From Thermithiobacillus plumbiphilus (GTDB taxonomy: Bacteria > Pseudomonadota > Gammaproteobacteria > Acidithiobacillales > Thermithiobacillaceae), in NCBI RefSeq assembly GCF_038070005.1, contig NZ_JBBPCO010000001.1, positions 272,631 to 336,630 of the forward strand: DNA of 64,000 bases. The letters are read 5' to 3'. This document shows positions 23,737-33,041 of the stretch, piece after piece. The notes beneath the pieces are model-generated. The model did not search any database, had not been told where the DNA came from, and saw nothing but the letters and a program-made list of their open reading frames with translations. The translations under genes and the position numbers were made by a program. Numbering within the stretch: the stretch's first letter is position 1; each line of letters begins with the position of its first letter.

Positions 23737-24513
23737 CTAGCAGGCCCCCTGCGCCCCGACCTGCACATGCAGGCCGTCATAGGCCAGTTCCATCCCTGAC
23801 GGCAGGCTGGCGCTCAAAGTGTCAAAGTCGATGTCGTGGGTCATGTGCGTAAAGATCGTCCGACGCGCGTCGATGCGCCGGGCCAGATCAAGGGCCTCAT
23901 CCACACTCAGGTGGGTCGGATGATCCTCGTAACGTAGACAATCCAGAATCAGCAGATCGAGGTCCCGCAACAGTGTCATGGAGCTTTCCGGCACGGTTTT
24001 GACATCGGTGAGATAGGCCGCCTGATTGAATCGATAGCCCAGAATCGGCAGCTTGCCATGCATGACGGGAACGGGGGTGACTTCGATTTCATCCCAGCGG
24101 GCCTTGTCAGTCATGACATGTGCGGACAGGGATGGCTTGCTCCAGCTCGGATCCGGCGGCGCGAAACAGTAGCTGAAGCGTTCGTTCAGGGAGTCGATGG
24201 TGAACTGATCCGCGTAGCAGGGAATGACCTCGCGCTGCAGGTAGTTGAAGCTGCGCAGGTCATCGATGCCATTGACGTGATCGGCATGGATATGGGTCAC
24301 GAACACGGCATCGAGGTGATCGATGCCTTCGCGCAGCATCTGCACCCGTAGATCCGGGCCGGGATCGACCAGCAGATTCCGGGTGCCGGCCCGCACGAGA
24401 ATGCTGGCCCGCGTGCGCTGATTGCGGGAATCCCCGCTCTGGCATACGGCGCAGGGACAGCCGATCACCGGGGTGCCCATGCTTGATCCCGTACCCAGAA
24501 AAATGATTTCCAC
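23737..24513 (-). CDS. MBL-fold metal-dependent hydrolase (PhnP-like)
   Basis: Metallo-beta-lactamase-fold enzyme of 258 aa with the two-metal motif THIHADHVNGIDD (about residues 73-85). The N-terminal Cys-rich stretch GCPCAVCQS is typical of the PhnP-like branch, where it binds a structural zinc. PhnP is a cyclic phosphodiesterase; without other phn genes here the substrate is open. The start is GTG with AGGAGGG six bases upstream. It follows tatD by 12 nt, which suits the common tatD-MBL pairing. Confidence 0.87.
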   Translation of the reverse strand: MEIIFLGTGSSMGTPVIGCPCAVCQSGDSRNQRTRASILVRAGTRNLLVDPGPDLRVQMLREGIDHLDAVFVTHIHADHVNGIDDLRSFNYLQREVIPCYADQFTIDSLNERFSYCFAPPDPSWSKPSLSAHVMTDKARWDEIEVTPVPVMHGKLPILGYRFNQAAYLTDVKTVPESSMTLLRDLDLLILDCLRYEDHPTHLSVDEALDLARRIDARRTIFTHMTHDIDFDTLSASLPSGMELAYDGLHVQVGAQGAC

Positions 24514-24525
24514 CCGCTGCCCTCC

Positions 24526-25341
24526 TCAGGCCGCCTGCGCCTGAATCCTGAAAAGCCTCAGGAAATTGTCCGTAGTCTGCGCGGCAACCGTGGCCAGATC
24601 AATGCCACGAAGGTCGGCAACTTTCTGCGCAACCTCCAGTACATAGGCTGGCTGATTGGTCTTGCCGCGATAGGGCACCGGGGCGAGAAAGGGCGAATCG
24701 GTTTCCACCAGCATGCGGTCGGCTGGCACGCGCCGGGCCACTTCCTGCAGTTCGGTAGCGCTCTTGAAAGTCACGATGCCGGAAAAGGAAATATAAAACC
24801 CCATGGCCAGCGCCGCCTGCGCTACTTCCCAGCTTTCCGCGAAGCAGTGCATCACCCCGCCAACCGCCTCGGCGCCCTCCTCGGCCATGATGGCGAGCGT
24901 ATCCTCGGCCGCAGCGCGGGTATGAATGATCAGGGGCAGGCCAGCCTGGCGAGCCGCGCGGATATGGGTGCGAAAACGCTCATGCTGCATGGCCTTCTGC
25001 GAGGCATCGCCGCGATAGTAATCAAGGCCGGTCTCGCCGATGGCAACTACCTTGGGCCGCTGTGCCATGGCCACCAGCGTATCCACGTCAGGCTCCTGCG
25101 TCGGCACATGTTCCTCATTGGGATGAACGCCAACTGAGGCATAGACATCCAGATCGGTGTTGGCCAGGGACAGCACCCGTTCCCAGTTTGCGACATCCAC
25201 GCTGACGTTCAGGAGATAGCGTACCCCGGCTGCGCGGGCAGCCTGAATCAATTCCTGCGGGCCCATGTCATAGCCATCGAAATCCACGTGGCAGTGTGAA
25301 TCCGCCAGACAGATCGATCCGGAAGCGTTGTTCATGTTCAT
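24526..25341 (-). CDS. tatD: TatD-family metal-dependent DNase/hydrolase
   Basis: TIM-barrel hydrolase of about 271 aa with metal ligands in DSHCHVDFD, the Glu of AIGETGLDYYR, IIHTRAA, MHCFAES and the final Asp of VETDSPFLAP. TatD proteins are 3'-5' exonucleases or D-aminoacyl-tRNA-type hydrolases; this copy is the YcfH-like one that follows holB-pilZ in gammaproteobacteria. The first ATG (25341) is used. An in-frame TTG at 25347 overlaps the pilZ stop and could be the real start, and ATG 25335 is also possible. Confidence 0.92.
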   Translation of the reverse strand: MNMNNASGSICLADSHCHVDFDGYDMGPQELIQAARAAGVRYLLNVSVDVANWERVLSLANTDLDVYASVGVHPNEEHVPTQEPDVDTLVAMAQRPKVVAIGETGLDYYRGDASQKAMQHERFRTHIRAARQAGLPLIIHTRAAAEDTLAIMAEEGAEAVGGVMHCFAESWEVAQAALAMGFYISFSGIVTFKSATELQEVARRVPADRMLVETDSPFLAPVPYRGKTNQPAYVLEVAQKVADLRGIDLATVAAQTTDNFLRLFRIQAQAA

Positions 25342-25343
25342 TT

Positions 25344-25700
25344 TCAAAAGGTCCGGTTGGGGCGGTCGGCAACGGGGGCGGTCAGCAGCAGATTCTGAAT
25401 GCGCACGTTCAGGCTGCTCTGGTCACCGGTAAACTGGATGCCCACCCCGGGCGCCCTGCCATCCCGACTCCCCGCTGGCGAGACCCAGATCACCCGGCCC
25501 GCAACCGGCACCCGGGGACCATTGTCGGGCAGGGTCAGCAGGATGAAGAGCTCGTCCCCCAGGGCATAGGGCTTGCTGGTCTCGATGAACAGCCCACCAC
25601 CCTTCACTTTGGGCATGAAATGATCGTAGACGCTCAGCACATCCTTGAACTGCACGGAGATGACGGCGGATCTTGATGCTTCAGGCGTTTGCGTGGACAT
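25344..25700 (-). CDS. pilZ: Type IV pilus assembly protein PilZ
   Basis: Single PilZ domain of 118 aa, matching the founding PilZ needed for type IV pilus biogenesis: MPKVKGGGLFIET, LGDELFILLTLPD and VAGRVIWVSPAG. As in that PilZ, the N-terminal RxxxR motif that binds cyclic di-GMP is absent, so ligand binding is not expected; the family acts through PilB and FimX. The start overlaps the holB stop by one base (TGATG). Its presence implies the cell has type IV pili, although no other pil gene is in the window. Confidence 0.93.
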   Translation of the reverse strand: MSTQTPEASRSAVISVQFKDVLSVYDHFMPKVKGGGLFIETSKPYALGDELFILLTLPDNGPRVPVAGRVIWVSPAGSRDGRAPGVGIQFTGDQSSLNVRIQNLLLTAPVADRPNRTF

Positions 25701-26746
25701 CACATTTCCTCTGGCTGCTGGAAAGCCGCTCCGGACCAGAGCGCAGGATCGCGCCAGGCCAGGCCCAGGGATTCCAGTACCAGCGTGAGATTCAGGTTCC
25801 GGTCTCGGGCAACATGGATCTGTCGCCATTGTGTCTCGAAATCTATCAGCGGGTGAATGGCCACCCGGCTGGCAAGGCGGCTCAGGGGCTCACCGAAATC
25901 ATCGTTTATGATAGGACTGCTGGCGCCCAGGCGCAAACGCAATATATCGATCACCACGGTGTGCACCGTCAGGAGAAGGTTTGACAGGGCCTTTTCCCGC
26001 GCCCACTGTGCCGCGAGTGACAAGGCCGCCGCCGGGCTCTGGCGCGGCAGCTTCAGCCAGGCATCCAGCCACTCGCGCCGCAACCGCAGGATGTCCTGCT
26101 CGATCCACTCCAGACTTCGCAGCGGGCGCCCAAGGCTGTAGCGGGCGAGATCGGCCGCGGTCCGGGCGTCGAGATTGCTCTGTGCCTGCAACCAGGCACT
26201 CAGTTGTCCAGCATCCGGCGGAACGAGGCGGATCTGGCTGCAACGGCTGCGGATCGTAGGCAGCAGCCGGCCCAGGGCATGGCTCACCAGCAGGATGTTG
26301 CCATGAGGGCCGGGTTCTTCCAGGGTCTTGAGAAAGGCATTGGCGGCGGCTGGCGGCATGGCTTCGGCAGGCGCCAGCAGCAGTACCCGGCGCGGTGCAT
26401 GCTGTGGCCGCAGCTGAAGGAACTCGCTTGCCTCCCGGACCTGCTCGATGTTGATGACCTTGCCCGCCTCCAGTGGTTCGAGCAGCAAAAAGTCCGGGTG
26501 CGAGTCACTTGCAAGGAGATGGCAGGATGCGCAGACCCCACAGGGCCGCAAGGTGTCCTTGTCGAGCGCTTCGCAGAGCAGCCGGGCAGCCAGGGCTTCG
26601 GCCAGGAGCCGCTTGCCGAGGCCTGCCTCGCCGCCAAGCAGCAGGGATTGCGGCAAGCGTTGCTGCCTGATGGCCGACAACAGCAGGGCAAAGGGATCTT
26701 CCAGGCCCGGGATGCTCTCCACTCCGCCATGCTGCCTCAGATTCAA
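25700..26746 (-). CDS. holB: DNA polymerase III subunit delta'
   Basis: Clamp-loader subunit of 348 aa with a P-loop (GGEAGLGKR, degenerate as usual for delta'), the zinc cysteines of CGVCASC (about residues 69-75), and the SRC motif of TIRSRCSQIRL at the arginine-finger site. The first codon is TTG at 26746, overlapping the tmk stop as TTGA. A GTG eight codons later (VESIPGL) with GGCGGA upstream is an alternative. It is co-transcribed with tmk and pilZ. Confidence 0.93.
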   Translation of the reverse strand: MNLRQHGGVESIPGLEDPFALLLSAIRQQRLPQSLLLGGEAGLGKRLLAEALAARLLCEALDKDTLRPCGVCASCHLLASDSHPDFLLLEPLEAGKVINIEQVREASEFLQLRPQHAPRRVLLLAPAEAMPPAAANAFLKTLEEPGPHGNILLVSHALGRLLPTIRSRCSQIRLVPPDAGQLSAWLQAQSNLDARTAADLARYSLGRPLRSLEWIEQDILRLRREWLDAWLKLPRQSPAAALSLAAQWAREKALSNLLLTVHTVVIDILRLRLGASSPIINDDFGEPLSRLASRVAIHPLIDFETQWRQIHVARDRNLNLTLVLESLGLAWRDPALWSGAAFQQPEEM

Positions 26747-27375
26747 GGGTTCACCCGCGCTTCAACATGTCTCAGCAGTTCCAGCCAGACGCCTTCCTCA
26801 TCCAGGGTGGCATCAATGCGGACGATGCGCTCAGGTTCTGCTTCCCAGCGTTGCGCAAATGCCTGCCGGGCGCGCTCGAAAAAGGTCAGGGCTTCCTGTT
26901 CCAGACGGTCCCGCGGCCCGCGCCTGCCGGCGCGAGCCAAGCCTTGCGCGGGGTCCACGTCGAACCAAAAGGTCAGATCAGGCTGGCGCAAGGGCCCGGC
27001 CCAGATTGACAGCGCGTCCAGCCGGCTCAGCGGGACCTGCCGCCCACCGCCCTGATAGGCGTAAGTGGAATCCTCGTAGCGGTCGCACAGGACGATACGG
27101 CCCGCCTGCAAGGCCGGTTCGATGACCTGGCGCAGGTGGCGAACGCGGGCAGCGTAAACCAGCAGCAGTTCCTCACTGGCATCCAGGGGGGCAAGCACAG
27201 GGTCCAGGAAGATATCCCGAATTCTTTCACCAAAAGCCGTGCCGCCGGGCTCGCGCGTCAGCAGGGGGTCCTGACCGGATCGTCGCAACCACTCGCCAAG
27301 CCTCGCCATCTGGGTGCTCTTGCCGGCGCCTTCTATTCCCTCGAAGCTAAGAAACAATCCCGTCGTGGCGTTCAT
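26743..27375 (-). CDS. tmk: Thymidylate kinase
   Basis: Phosphorylates dTMP to dTDP. The 210-aa product has P-loop GIEGAGKST, the DR motif in LCDRYEDSTYAYQGGGR, TREPGGT for the dTMP-binding loop, and the LID segment around ARAGRRGPRDRLE with the type II arginines. The ATG overlaps the mltG stop (ATGA), and its own stop overlaps the holB start, so the three genes are tightly coupled. Confidence 0.96.
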   Translation of the reverse strand: MNATTGLFLSFEGIEGAGKSTQMARLGEWLRRSGQDPLLTREPGGTAFGERIRDIFLDPVLAPLDASEELLLVYAARVRHLRQVIEPALQAGRIVLCDRYEDSTYAYQGGGRQVPLSRLDALSIWAGPLRQPDLTFWFDVDPAQGLARAGRRGPRDRLEQEALTFFERARQAFAQRWEAEPERIVRIDATLDEEGVWLELLRHVEARVNP

Positions 27376-28406
27376 GATTTCTGCTTCTGGCTCGCCAGCA
27401 AGCGCTTCACCGCCCGCTCGTGATCCGGGTAATTATCAGTGAATACATGCCCGCCCTTGCCATCGGCCACGAAATAGAGTGCCTTGCTGTCCGCCGGATG
27501 CAGGGCCGCGTGAATGGATGAGCGGTTTGGTAGGGCAATCGGTGTGGGCGGCAGGCCTGTCATGGTGTAGGTATTGTAAGCGGTGGGCGTGCGCAGATCC
27601 TGCAGGCGGATATTCCCATCATAGGCCTCTCCCAACCCATAGATCACGGTCGGATCGGTCTGCAGCCGCATGCCCGTCCGTAATCGATTGACGAAAACCG
27701 CAGCGACCAGCGGCTTTTCGGTTTCCACGCCGGTTTCCTTCTCGACGATGGAGGCGAGCGTCAGCGCCTCTTCCGGTGTTTTGATCGGTAGGCCTGGGGC
27801 ACGCCCGGCCCATTCCTCCGCCATGACCTGCTTCATTCTGTCATGCGCCCTGGCAAGCAGGTCCACGGCCTTGCTGCCCCGGTCGATCCGATAACTGTCC
27901 GGAAACAGCCAGCCTTCCGCAGGGCCCGTGCCCAGACCGGTTTCCACCAGCAGATTCTGGGCCCGGTCCGGCGGTGGCAAACCACTGAGATCCAGTAGTT
28001 GGCCGAAATCCTGCAGGGCAAGCAGCACGTCCCGCACCCGCCAGCCTGGCGGAATGGTGAAGTTCCTGATCAGCACCTCGCCGCTCAGCATCTTGTCCAG
28101 TACCTGGCTTGGACTGACAACTCCGGCAAAAAGGTAGTCGCCGCTCTGGATGCCGCGTGCCTTGCCGGTCAGGCGGATGTAGGCATAGAAAAGCTGCCAG
28201 TTGGAGATCACCCCCTGCCTTTCAAGCTCCTGGGCAACACGCTGCGCGGGAGCCCCTGCTGGCACGGCAACCATAACGCCAGCCGCCGGAATCGCCCTGG
28301 GTGCCTGCAGATAGTAAAGCCCGTAGGCTGCCGCGCCGAAGAAAGCCAGCAGGCCAAGGAGTAAAAGCCCACGCAGGGGCGAGCGTTTATTCCGCTTTTT
28401 CGACAA
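27372..28406 (-). CDS. mltG: Endolytic murein transglycosylase MltG
   Basis: YceG-family enzyme that cuts nascent glycan strands and sets their length. The 344-aa product has one N-terminal inner-membrane helix (about residues 12-32), a LysM-like domain, then the catalytic domain with Glu in ASIVEKETG (about residue 220) and the motif LQTDPTVIYGLG. The reading frame begins with TTG at 28406, 20 nt inside the end of pabC, with GGAG upstream; no good ATG lies before the membrane helix. pabC-mltG-tmk is a conserved gammaproteobacterial order. Confidence 0.93.
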   Translation of the reverse strand: MSKKRNKRSPLRGLLLLGLLAFFGAAAYGLYYLQAPRAIPAAGVMVAVPAGAPAQRVAQELERQGVISNWQLFYAYIRLTGKARGIQSGDYLFAGVVSPSQVLDKMLSGEVLIRNFTIPPGWRVRDVLLALQDFGQLLDLSGLPPPDRAQNLLVETGLGTGPAEGWLFPDSYRIDRGSKAVDLLARAHDRMKQVMAEEWAGRAPGLPIKTPEEALTLASIVEKETGVETEKPLVAAVFVNRLRTGMRLQTDPTVIYGLGEAYDGNIRLQDLRTPTAYNTYTMTGLPPTPIALPNRSSIHAALHPADSKALYFVADGKGGHVFTDNYPDHERAVKRLLASQKQKS

Positions 28407-29232
28407 GGGAAATGGTCTCCAGCCAGGAAAGAATCTGATTCGATAGCGGTCTATTTGTCGGAAAGTTCACGATACCTGCAACCGAATTTACCGGCCAGAT
28501 ACCGATGAGGCTGTTTGAAACGAAGCACTCGGACGCTTCTGCGAGTATAGCTGGCGGCGCATCCAGCTCATATACCGGCATGTGCCGTTCGGTAAGCCAG
28601 CGAATGATTTCCTGGCGCATGATCCCGGCAATGCCCGCGAAATCGAGCTTTGGCGTCTCCAGCCTGCCCCCGCGCACCCAGAAGAGATTGGTGAAGGTGC
28701 CCTCGCGCAGCAGGCCAGTGCTGTCCAGCATCAGGCCCTCGCTCAGACCGGGCCGTGAATTCAGCTCCTGGCGGGCAAGGATCTGGTTCAGGCGGTTCAG
28801 GGTCTTGCAGCGGGTAAAGGGGGCGCCACCGATGAGCGGGGTTTCGCAAATCCCCACTGCTACTCCTGTCTGCCAGTGGCAGGAAGGAAATGCCGGCCAG
28901 TCGGTGGCATAGACCACGCGCGTACCAGTTTCAAGGCCCGTGAAGGCATAACCGCGATCACCCGGCCCGCGGCTCAGGATGAGCTTGATCACCTGCCGCG
29001 GCAATTCCGGGCGCAGCAGCGCGTGCATGTCCTCGAGCCAGCGCTGCTCCGGGATGGCCGGAAGCCGCAGCAGGCTGGCGCAGCGGCTCAGTCTTTCAAG
29101 GTGCGCAGCCCAGAAAAGCGGTTTCCCCCGAATGACGGCAATGGTCTCGAAGAGCCCATCGCCGTAATGAAACCCGCGGTCCCAGGGCGAGATCTGCGCG
29201 TCGGGCTGTCCGTCAATCAGGACGGCCGGCAT
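28387..29232 (-). CDS. pabC: Aminodeoxychorismate lyase
   Basis: PLP enzyme (fold type IV) that releases p-aminobenzoate and pyruvate from aminodeoxychorismate for folate synthesis. The 281-aa product has RGFHYGDGLFETI near the N-terminus, the PLP lysine in RCKTLNRLNQILA, and EGTFTNLFWV. Specificity versus branched-chain or D-amino acid transaminases is inferred mainly from the neighbour pabB, whose end it overlaps by 20 nt. Its own end overlaps mltG by 20 nt. Confidence 0.93.
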   Translation of the reverse strand: MPAVLIDGQPDAQISPWDRGFHYGDGLFETIAVIRGKPLFWAAHLERLSRCASLLRLPAIPEQRWLEDMHALLRPELPRQVIKLILSRGPGDRGYAFTGLETGTRVVYATDWPAFPSCHWQTGVAVGICETPLIGGAPFTRCKTLNRLNQILARQELNSRPGLSEGLMLDSTGLLREGTFTNLFWVRGGRLETPKLDFAGIAGIMRQEIIRWLTERHMPVYELDAPPAILAEASECFVSNSLIGIWPVNSVAGIVNFPTNRPLSNQILSWLETISLVEKAE

Positions 29233-30595
29233 CGTTCAGTCCCAGTGCGCGCAACAGGGCGCGGGCCTTGGCGCGGGTCTCCAGCAACTCAAGGTCCGCA
29301 TCCGAATCAGCGACGATGCCCGCCCCGGCCCGGAAACTCAAATTGTTCTCGTTGAGCCACATGCTGCGGATCAGGATGTTCATGTCCATTTGTCCATCCC
29401 TGCTGATATATCCCATGCTGCCGGTATAGGGGCCGCGCGGGGTATCCTCCACATCGGCGATGATCTCCATCGAACGCACCTTCGGACAGCCCGTGATGGT
29501 GCCGCCGGGGAACAGCGCCGCCAGCATCTGCCCGTGGCGGATGCCTGCGCGCGTTTGACCGCGCACATTGGACACGATGTGATGCACATGGCTGTAGCTT
29601 TCGATCCCCATGAGTTCATCCACCTCGATACTGCCGGGCTGGCAGACCCGCCCAAGATCATTGCGGATGAGGTCGATGAGCATGATGTGTTCGGCCCGCT
29701 CCTTGGGATGCCCGATCAGCTCACTGGTCAGGGCCGCATCACAGCCCGGCAGACGCGGCCGGGTGCCGGCAATGGGCCGGCTGGAGAGCGTCTCCCGGTC
29801 CCAGTGCAGCAGCCTTTCGGGCGAGGAGCTCAATACGTATTGATCCTTCCAGCGAAAAAGACCGGCGAAAGGCGCTGGATTGTGGCGGCGCAGTTGTCGG
29901 TAGATCTGCAGGGGATCCGGGGATTGCAGGGTGAGTGACCAGGCGCGTGAAAGGTTGGCCTGAAAGATGTCCCCATCAAGGATGTATTCCTTGATGCGCC
30001 TGACGCCGTCCAGAAAATGCCCTTCGGGGTCCTCACGCAGCGACTGGATGCCGATGGGCGCCAGCACTTCCGGCGCTGCGTGGCAGGCATCGATATCGGC
30101 TGCCATGCGCTCAAGCCGGTCAGTGGCCTGGTTGCCTGTGGCAACCAGCCAGGCCGCTCCCTCAAGGTGATCAAGCACGACAGCGCCAGCGATGGACAGG
30201 GCGAAGGCCTGTGGCAGCGTCTGGGGGCCGCGGGGAATCCTGATCTGCTCGATCTGGCCGAGGAATTCATAACCGAGAAAAACGAACATCCCGCCGCAAA
30301 ATGGCAGGGGACAGGGTTCTTCGGTGAGAAAATCATGAATTCGCTGGTCCAGCGCGCTCAGAAAGCTCTCGGCCAGTGATGGCGCGCCATTCTCCCAGAG
30401 GCGACCCGCGTCATCGAGCCACAGGGGCATTTCGGGAAAGGCGAACAGGATGCTGTACCGCCCGGTCAGGCGATTGCGGGCGGTGCTTTCCAGCAAGGCA
30501 GGGTAGCGTTCGGGATGCCGGCCATGCAGGGCAGCCAGATCCAGGGTATCAGGGGAGATCGGCCGGATCTGCCAGTCTCCTGCAGGCTTGGCCAT
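29213..30595 (-). CDS. pabB: Aminodeoxychorismate synthase component I
   Basis: Converts chorismate plus ammonia to aminodeoxychorismate, using a glutaminase partner (PabA or TrpG) not found in this window. The 460-aa product shows chorismate-binding motifs: SSSPERLLHW, SSRPIAGTRPR, LIDLIRNDLGR and FPGGTITGCPK. The PIAGTRPR motif, with its catalytic-lysine-type context, favours PabB over anthranilate synthase TrpE. Together with pabC it makes a p-aminobenzoate module placed between fabF and mltG. The ATG lies 4 nt after the fabF stop. Confidence 0.94.
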   Translation of the reverse strand: MAKPAGDWQIRPISPDTLDLAALHGRHPERYPALLESTARNRLTGRYSILFAFPEMPLWLDDAGRLWENGAPSLAESFLSALDQRIHDFLTEEPCPLPFCGGMFVFLGYEFLGQIEQIRIPRGPQTLPQAFALSIAGAVVLDHLEGAAWLVATGNQATDRLERMAADIDACHAAPEVLAPIGIQSLREDPEGHFLDGVRRIKEYILDGDIFQANLSRAWSLTLQSPDPLQIYRQLRRHNPAPFAGLFRWKDQYVLSSSPERLLHWDRETLSSRPIAGTRPRLPGCDAALTSELIGHPKERAEHIMLIDLIRNDLGRVCQPGSIEVDELMGIESYSHVHHIVSNVRGQTRAGIRHGQMLAALFPGGTITGCPKVRSMEIIADVEDTPRGPYTGSMGYISRDGQMDMNILIRSMWLNENNLSFRAGAGIVADSDADLELLETRAKARALLRALGLNDAGRPD

Positions 30596-30599
30596 CGGC

Positions 30600-31835
30600 T
30601 CAGTCTTTGGCGAAGATCAGCGTGCCATTGGTGCCGCCAAAGCCAAAGGAGTTGCTCATGGCGACCCGGATCGGCCGGCGTCTGGCCTCATGGGGCACAT
30701 AGTCCAGGTCACAACCTTCGTCCGGGTTGTCGAGATTGATGGTCGGCGGAATGACGCCATGATGCAGGGCCAGCACGCTGATGGCGGCTTCCACACCGCC
30801 TGCGGCACCCAAGAGGTGGCCGATCATCGATTTGGTCGAGCTGACCGCCAGCTTGTAGGCGTGCTCGCCAAAGACGCTCTTCATGGCCTGGGTTTCCTGC
30901 ACGTCACCCAATGGCGTGGAGGTCCCATGGGCGTTGATGTAGTCGACCTGCTCTGGTGCCATGCCGGCATTCTTGAGTGCTGCACGCATGCAGCGTGCCG
31001 CGCCCTCGCCTTCCGGCGCCGGCTGGGTCATGTGGTAGGCATCCCCACTCATGCCAAAGCCTGTCAGTTCGGCATAGATCCTTGCGCCACGGGCGAGCGC
31101 GAATTCGCGCTCTTCCAGTACCAGCACCCCAGCACCCTCGCCAAGCACGAAACCATCGCGATCCTTGTCCCAGGGACGGCTGGCCCGTTCGGGCTCATCA
31201 TTGCGGGTGGACAGCGCCCGTGCCGCCGAAAAGCCTCCCAGGCCCAGCGGGCTGATGGCCGCCTCGGAACCTCCGGCAATCATGACATCGGCATCGCCAA
31301 AGGCAATCAGGCGGCTGGCATCGCCAATGGCGTGCGCCCCCGTGCTGCACGCTGTCGCCATGGCCAGGTTCGGGCCCTTGGCGCCATACATGATGGAGAC
31401 GTGCCCACTGACCATGTTGACGATGCAGCTGGGAATGAAGAAGGGCGAGATCTTGCGGGGGCCGCCACGCAGATAATCCTCATAGCCGCGCTCGATGCCG
31501 GGCAGGCCACCGATGCCCGAGCCAACGGACACGCCGACGCGTTCGGCAATCTCAGGAGTAATCCTGAGTCCGGAATCCTCGATCGCCTCCACGGCGGCCG
31601 CCAGGCCGTAATGGATGAACAGATCCATCTTCCGGGCTTCCTTGGCACTCAGATAGCGAGTGACATCGAAGTCCTTGACCTCTCCGGCAACCTGCGAGGC
31701 ATAGGCAGCAGGATCGAGCCGGGTGACCCGACCAATGCCGCTGACACCCTTGACCAGATTATCCCAGCTTTGGGCGACACCGACGCCTACCGGCGTGACC
31801 AGCCCGAGACCTGTAACGACAACGCGGCGCTTCAA
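30600..31835 (-). CDS. fabF: 3-oxoacyl-ACP synthase II
   Basis: Condensing enzyme that elongates acyl-ACP with malonyl-ACP. The 411-aa product has the Cys-His-His triad: C163 (TACSTG), NAHGTST and [12 protein letters not shown] place the start at TTG 31835: an AAGGAG Shine-Dalgarno lies exactly six bases upstream, and this numbering puts the nucleophile at C163, the same as E. coli FabF. The other in-frame TTG, at 31841, abuts the Shine-Dalgarno and cannot be used. It follows acpP by 83 nt. Confidence 0.95.
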   Translation of the reverse strand: MKRRVVVTGLGLVTPVGVGVAQSWDNLVKGVSGIGRVTRLDPAAYASQVAGEVKDFDVTRYLSAKEARKMDLFIHYGLAAAVEAIEDSGLRITPEIAERVGVSVGSGIGGLPGIERGYEDYLRGGPRKISPFFIPSCIVNMVSGHVSIMYGAKGPNLAMATACSTGAHAIGDASRLIAFGDADVMIAGGSEAAISPLGLGGFSAARALSTRNDEPERASRPWDKDRDGFVLGEGAGVLVLEEREFALARGARIYAELTGFGMSGDAYHMTQPAPEGEGAARCMRAALKNAGMAPEQVDYINAHGTSTPLGDVQETQAMKSVFGEHAYKLAVSSTKSMIGHLLGAAGGVEAAISVLALHHGVIPPTINLDNPDEGCDLDYVPHEARRRPIRVAMSNSFGFGGTNGTLIFAKD

Positions 31836-31841
31836 AGACAA

Positions 31842-31847
31842 CTCCTT
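31842..31847 (-). promoter_or_regulatory. Shine-Dalgarno that fixes the fabF TTG start
   Basis: AAGGAG on the minus strand, six bases before TTG at 31835. The upstream TTG (31841) directly touches this element, so the spacing decides the start. Confidence 0.8.
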
Positions 31848-31918
31848 GGAAAACTGCCCGACTGACCAGAACTGGTCAGGACAGGCGCGCAGCCATCCGC
31901 ACGCCTGAAAGGGCCTGA

Positions 31919-32158
31919 TTACTTGGGCAGATTTGCTTCGATGTAGCTGACCGCCTGCTGCACGGTGGTGATCTTTTCAGCTTCTTCGTCAGGAATTTCG
32001 CAATCGAATTCCTCTTCGAGCGCCATCACGAGTTCAACCGTGTCCAGGGAGTCGGCACCCAGGTCATCAACGAACGAAGCCTCATTGGTCACTTCGTCCT
32101 CATTGACGCCCAACTGCTCAACCACAACCTTCTTTACGCGTTCTTCGATGCTGCTCAT
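31919..32158 (-). CDS. acpP: Acyl carrier protein
   Basis: The 79-aa acidic protein has the phosphopantetheine attachment Ser37 in [10 protein letters not shown], helix [18 protein letters not shown], and the usual C-terminus. It carries acyl chains between FabD, FabH, FabG and FabF. AAGGAGGC precedes the ATG. The 107-nt gap from fabG leaves room for an internal promoter, which acpP often has because of its high demand. Confidence 0.97.
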   Translation of the reverse strand: MSSIEERVKKVVVEQLGVNEDEVTNEASFVDDLGADSLDTVELVMALEEEFDCEIPDEEAEKITTVQQAVSYIEANLPK

Positions 32159-32265
32159 GTGAGGATGCCTCCTTGGTTGGTATCGATGCGGAGATGGCTC
32201 GCGCATTGGCGCGCATTGGAACATATCTCCGTCAAAAAGAAAAGTTGCCCGGGCCGGCGCGGCAC

Positions 32266-33021
32266 TCAGGCCATCAGCATGCCGCCATTGACATGCAGCG
32301 TCTCGCCGGTAATATAGCGCGCCGCAGGCGAAACCAGAAAAGCCACCGCATTGGCGACATCCTCGACCTCTCCCAGACGCCCCAGGGGGATCTGGCTCTG
32401 GAGCGCCTTGCGCTGCTCTTCCGGCAGCTTGCGTGTCATGTCCGTGTCGATGAAGCCCGGCGCCACGCAGTTCACGGTGATGTTGCGCCCACCGACTTCC
32501 CGGGCAAGCGAGCGCGTAAATCCAGCGGCGCCTGCCTTGGATGCGGCATAATTGCACTGTCCGGCATTGCCCATGCTGCCCACCACCGAGGTGATGCTGA
32601 CGATGCGCCCCTGGCGGGCCTTCAGCATGTCACGGATCACCGCCTTGCTCATGCGGAACACCGACTTGAGATTGGTTTCCAGCACGGCATCCCAGTCCTC
32701 CTCGCTCATGCGCATCAGGAGCTGGTCGCGGGTGATGCCGGCATTGTTGACCAGGATGCCCGGGGTGCCGAAGGCGCCCGTCACTTCCTTCAGAAAGCCG
32801 TCAACCGCCTCGTTGCTGGTGACATCCAGCACCATGCCCCGGCCATCGATACCGGCTGTCCTGAGCGCCTCTTCAATCTGACTGGCGCCGGAAGCGGAAG
32901 TGGCCGTGCCGACCACTCGCGCCCCGAGTTCACCCAGGCGCAAGGCCACTGCGCGACCGATACCCCGGCTGGCGCCCGTGACGATTGCGACCTGACCGTC
33001 CAACTTGAATGGATTTGACAT
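32266..33021 (-). CDS. fabG: 3-oxoacyl-ACP reductase
   Basis: NADPH-dependent SDR of 251 aa with nucleotide loop [11 protein letters not shown] (residues 15-25), NNAGITRD, the catalytic Ser-Tyr-Lys in SITSVVGS and NYAASKAG, and the specificity Arg after the glycine loop. It reduces 3-oxoacyl-ACP in the elongation cycle. AAGGGAA lies upstream of the ATG. It sits 20 nt after fabD, in the standard fabH-fabD-fabG-acpP-fabF order. Confidence 0.97.
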   Translation of the reverse strand: MSNPFKLDGQVAIVTGASRGIGRAVALRLGELGARVVGTATSASGASQIEEALRTAGIDGRGMVLDVTSNEAVDGFLKEVTGAFGTPGILVNNAGITRDQLLMRMSEEDWDAVLETNLKSVFRMSKAVIRDMLKARQGRIVSITSVVGSMGNAGQCNYAASKAGAAGFTRSLAREVGGRNITVNCVAPGFIDTDMTRKLPEEQRKALQSQIPLGRLGEVEDVANAVAFLVSPAARYITGETLHVNGGMLMA

Positions 33022-33041
33022 CGAAAATTCCCTTTTATTGC

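Noticed and set aside
30588-31865. 425-codon plus-strand frame opposite fabF
   Set aside because: FabF triad and ribosome site are on the minus strand; this is a codon-bias shadow.
31919-32557. Extension of the acpP frame to 212 codons with an earlier start
   Set aside because: The upstream part overlaps fabG and is unlike acyl carrier protein; AAGGAGGC fixes the start at 32158.
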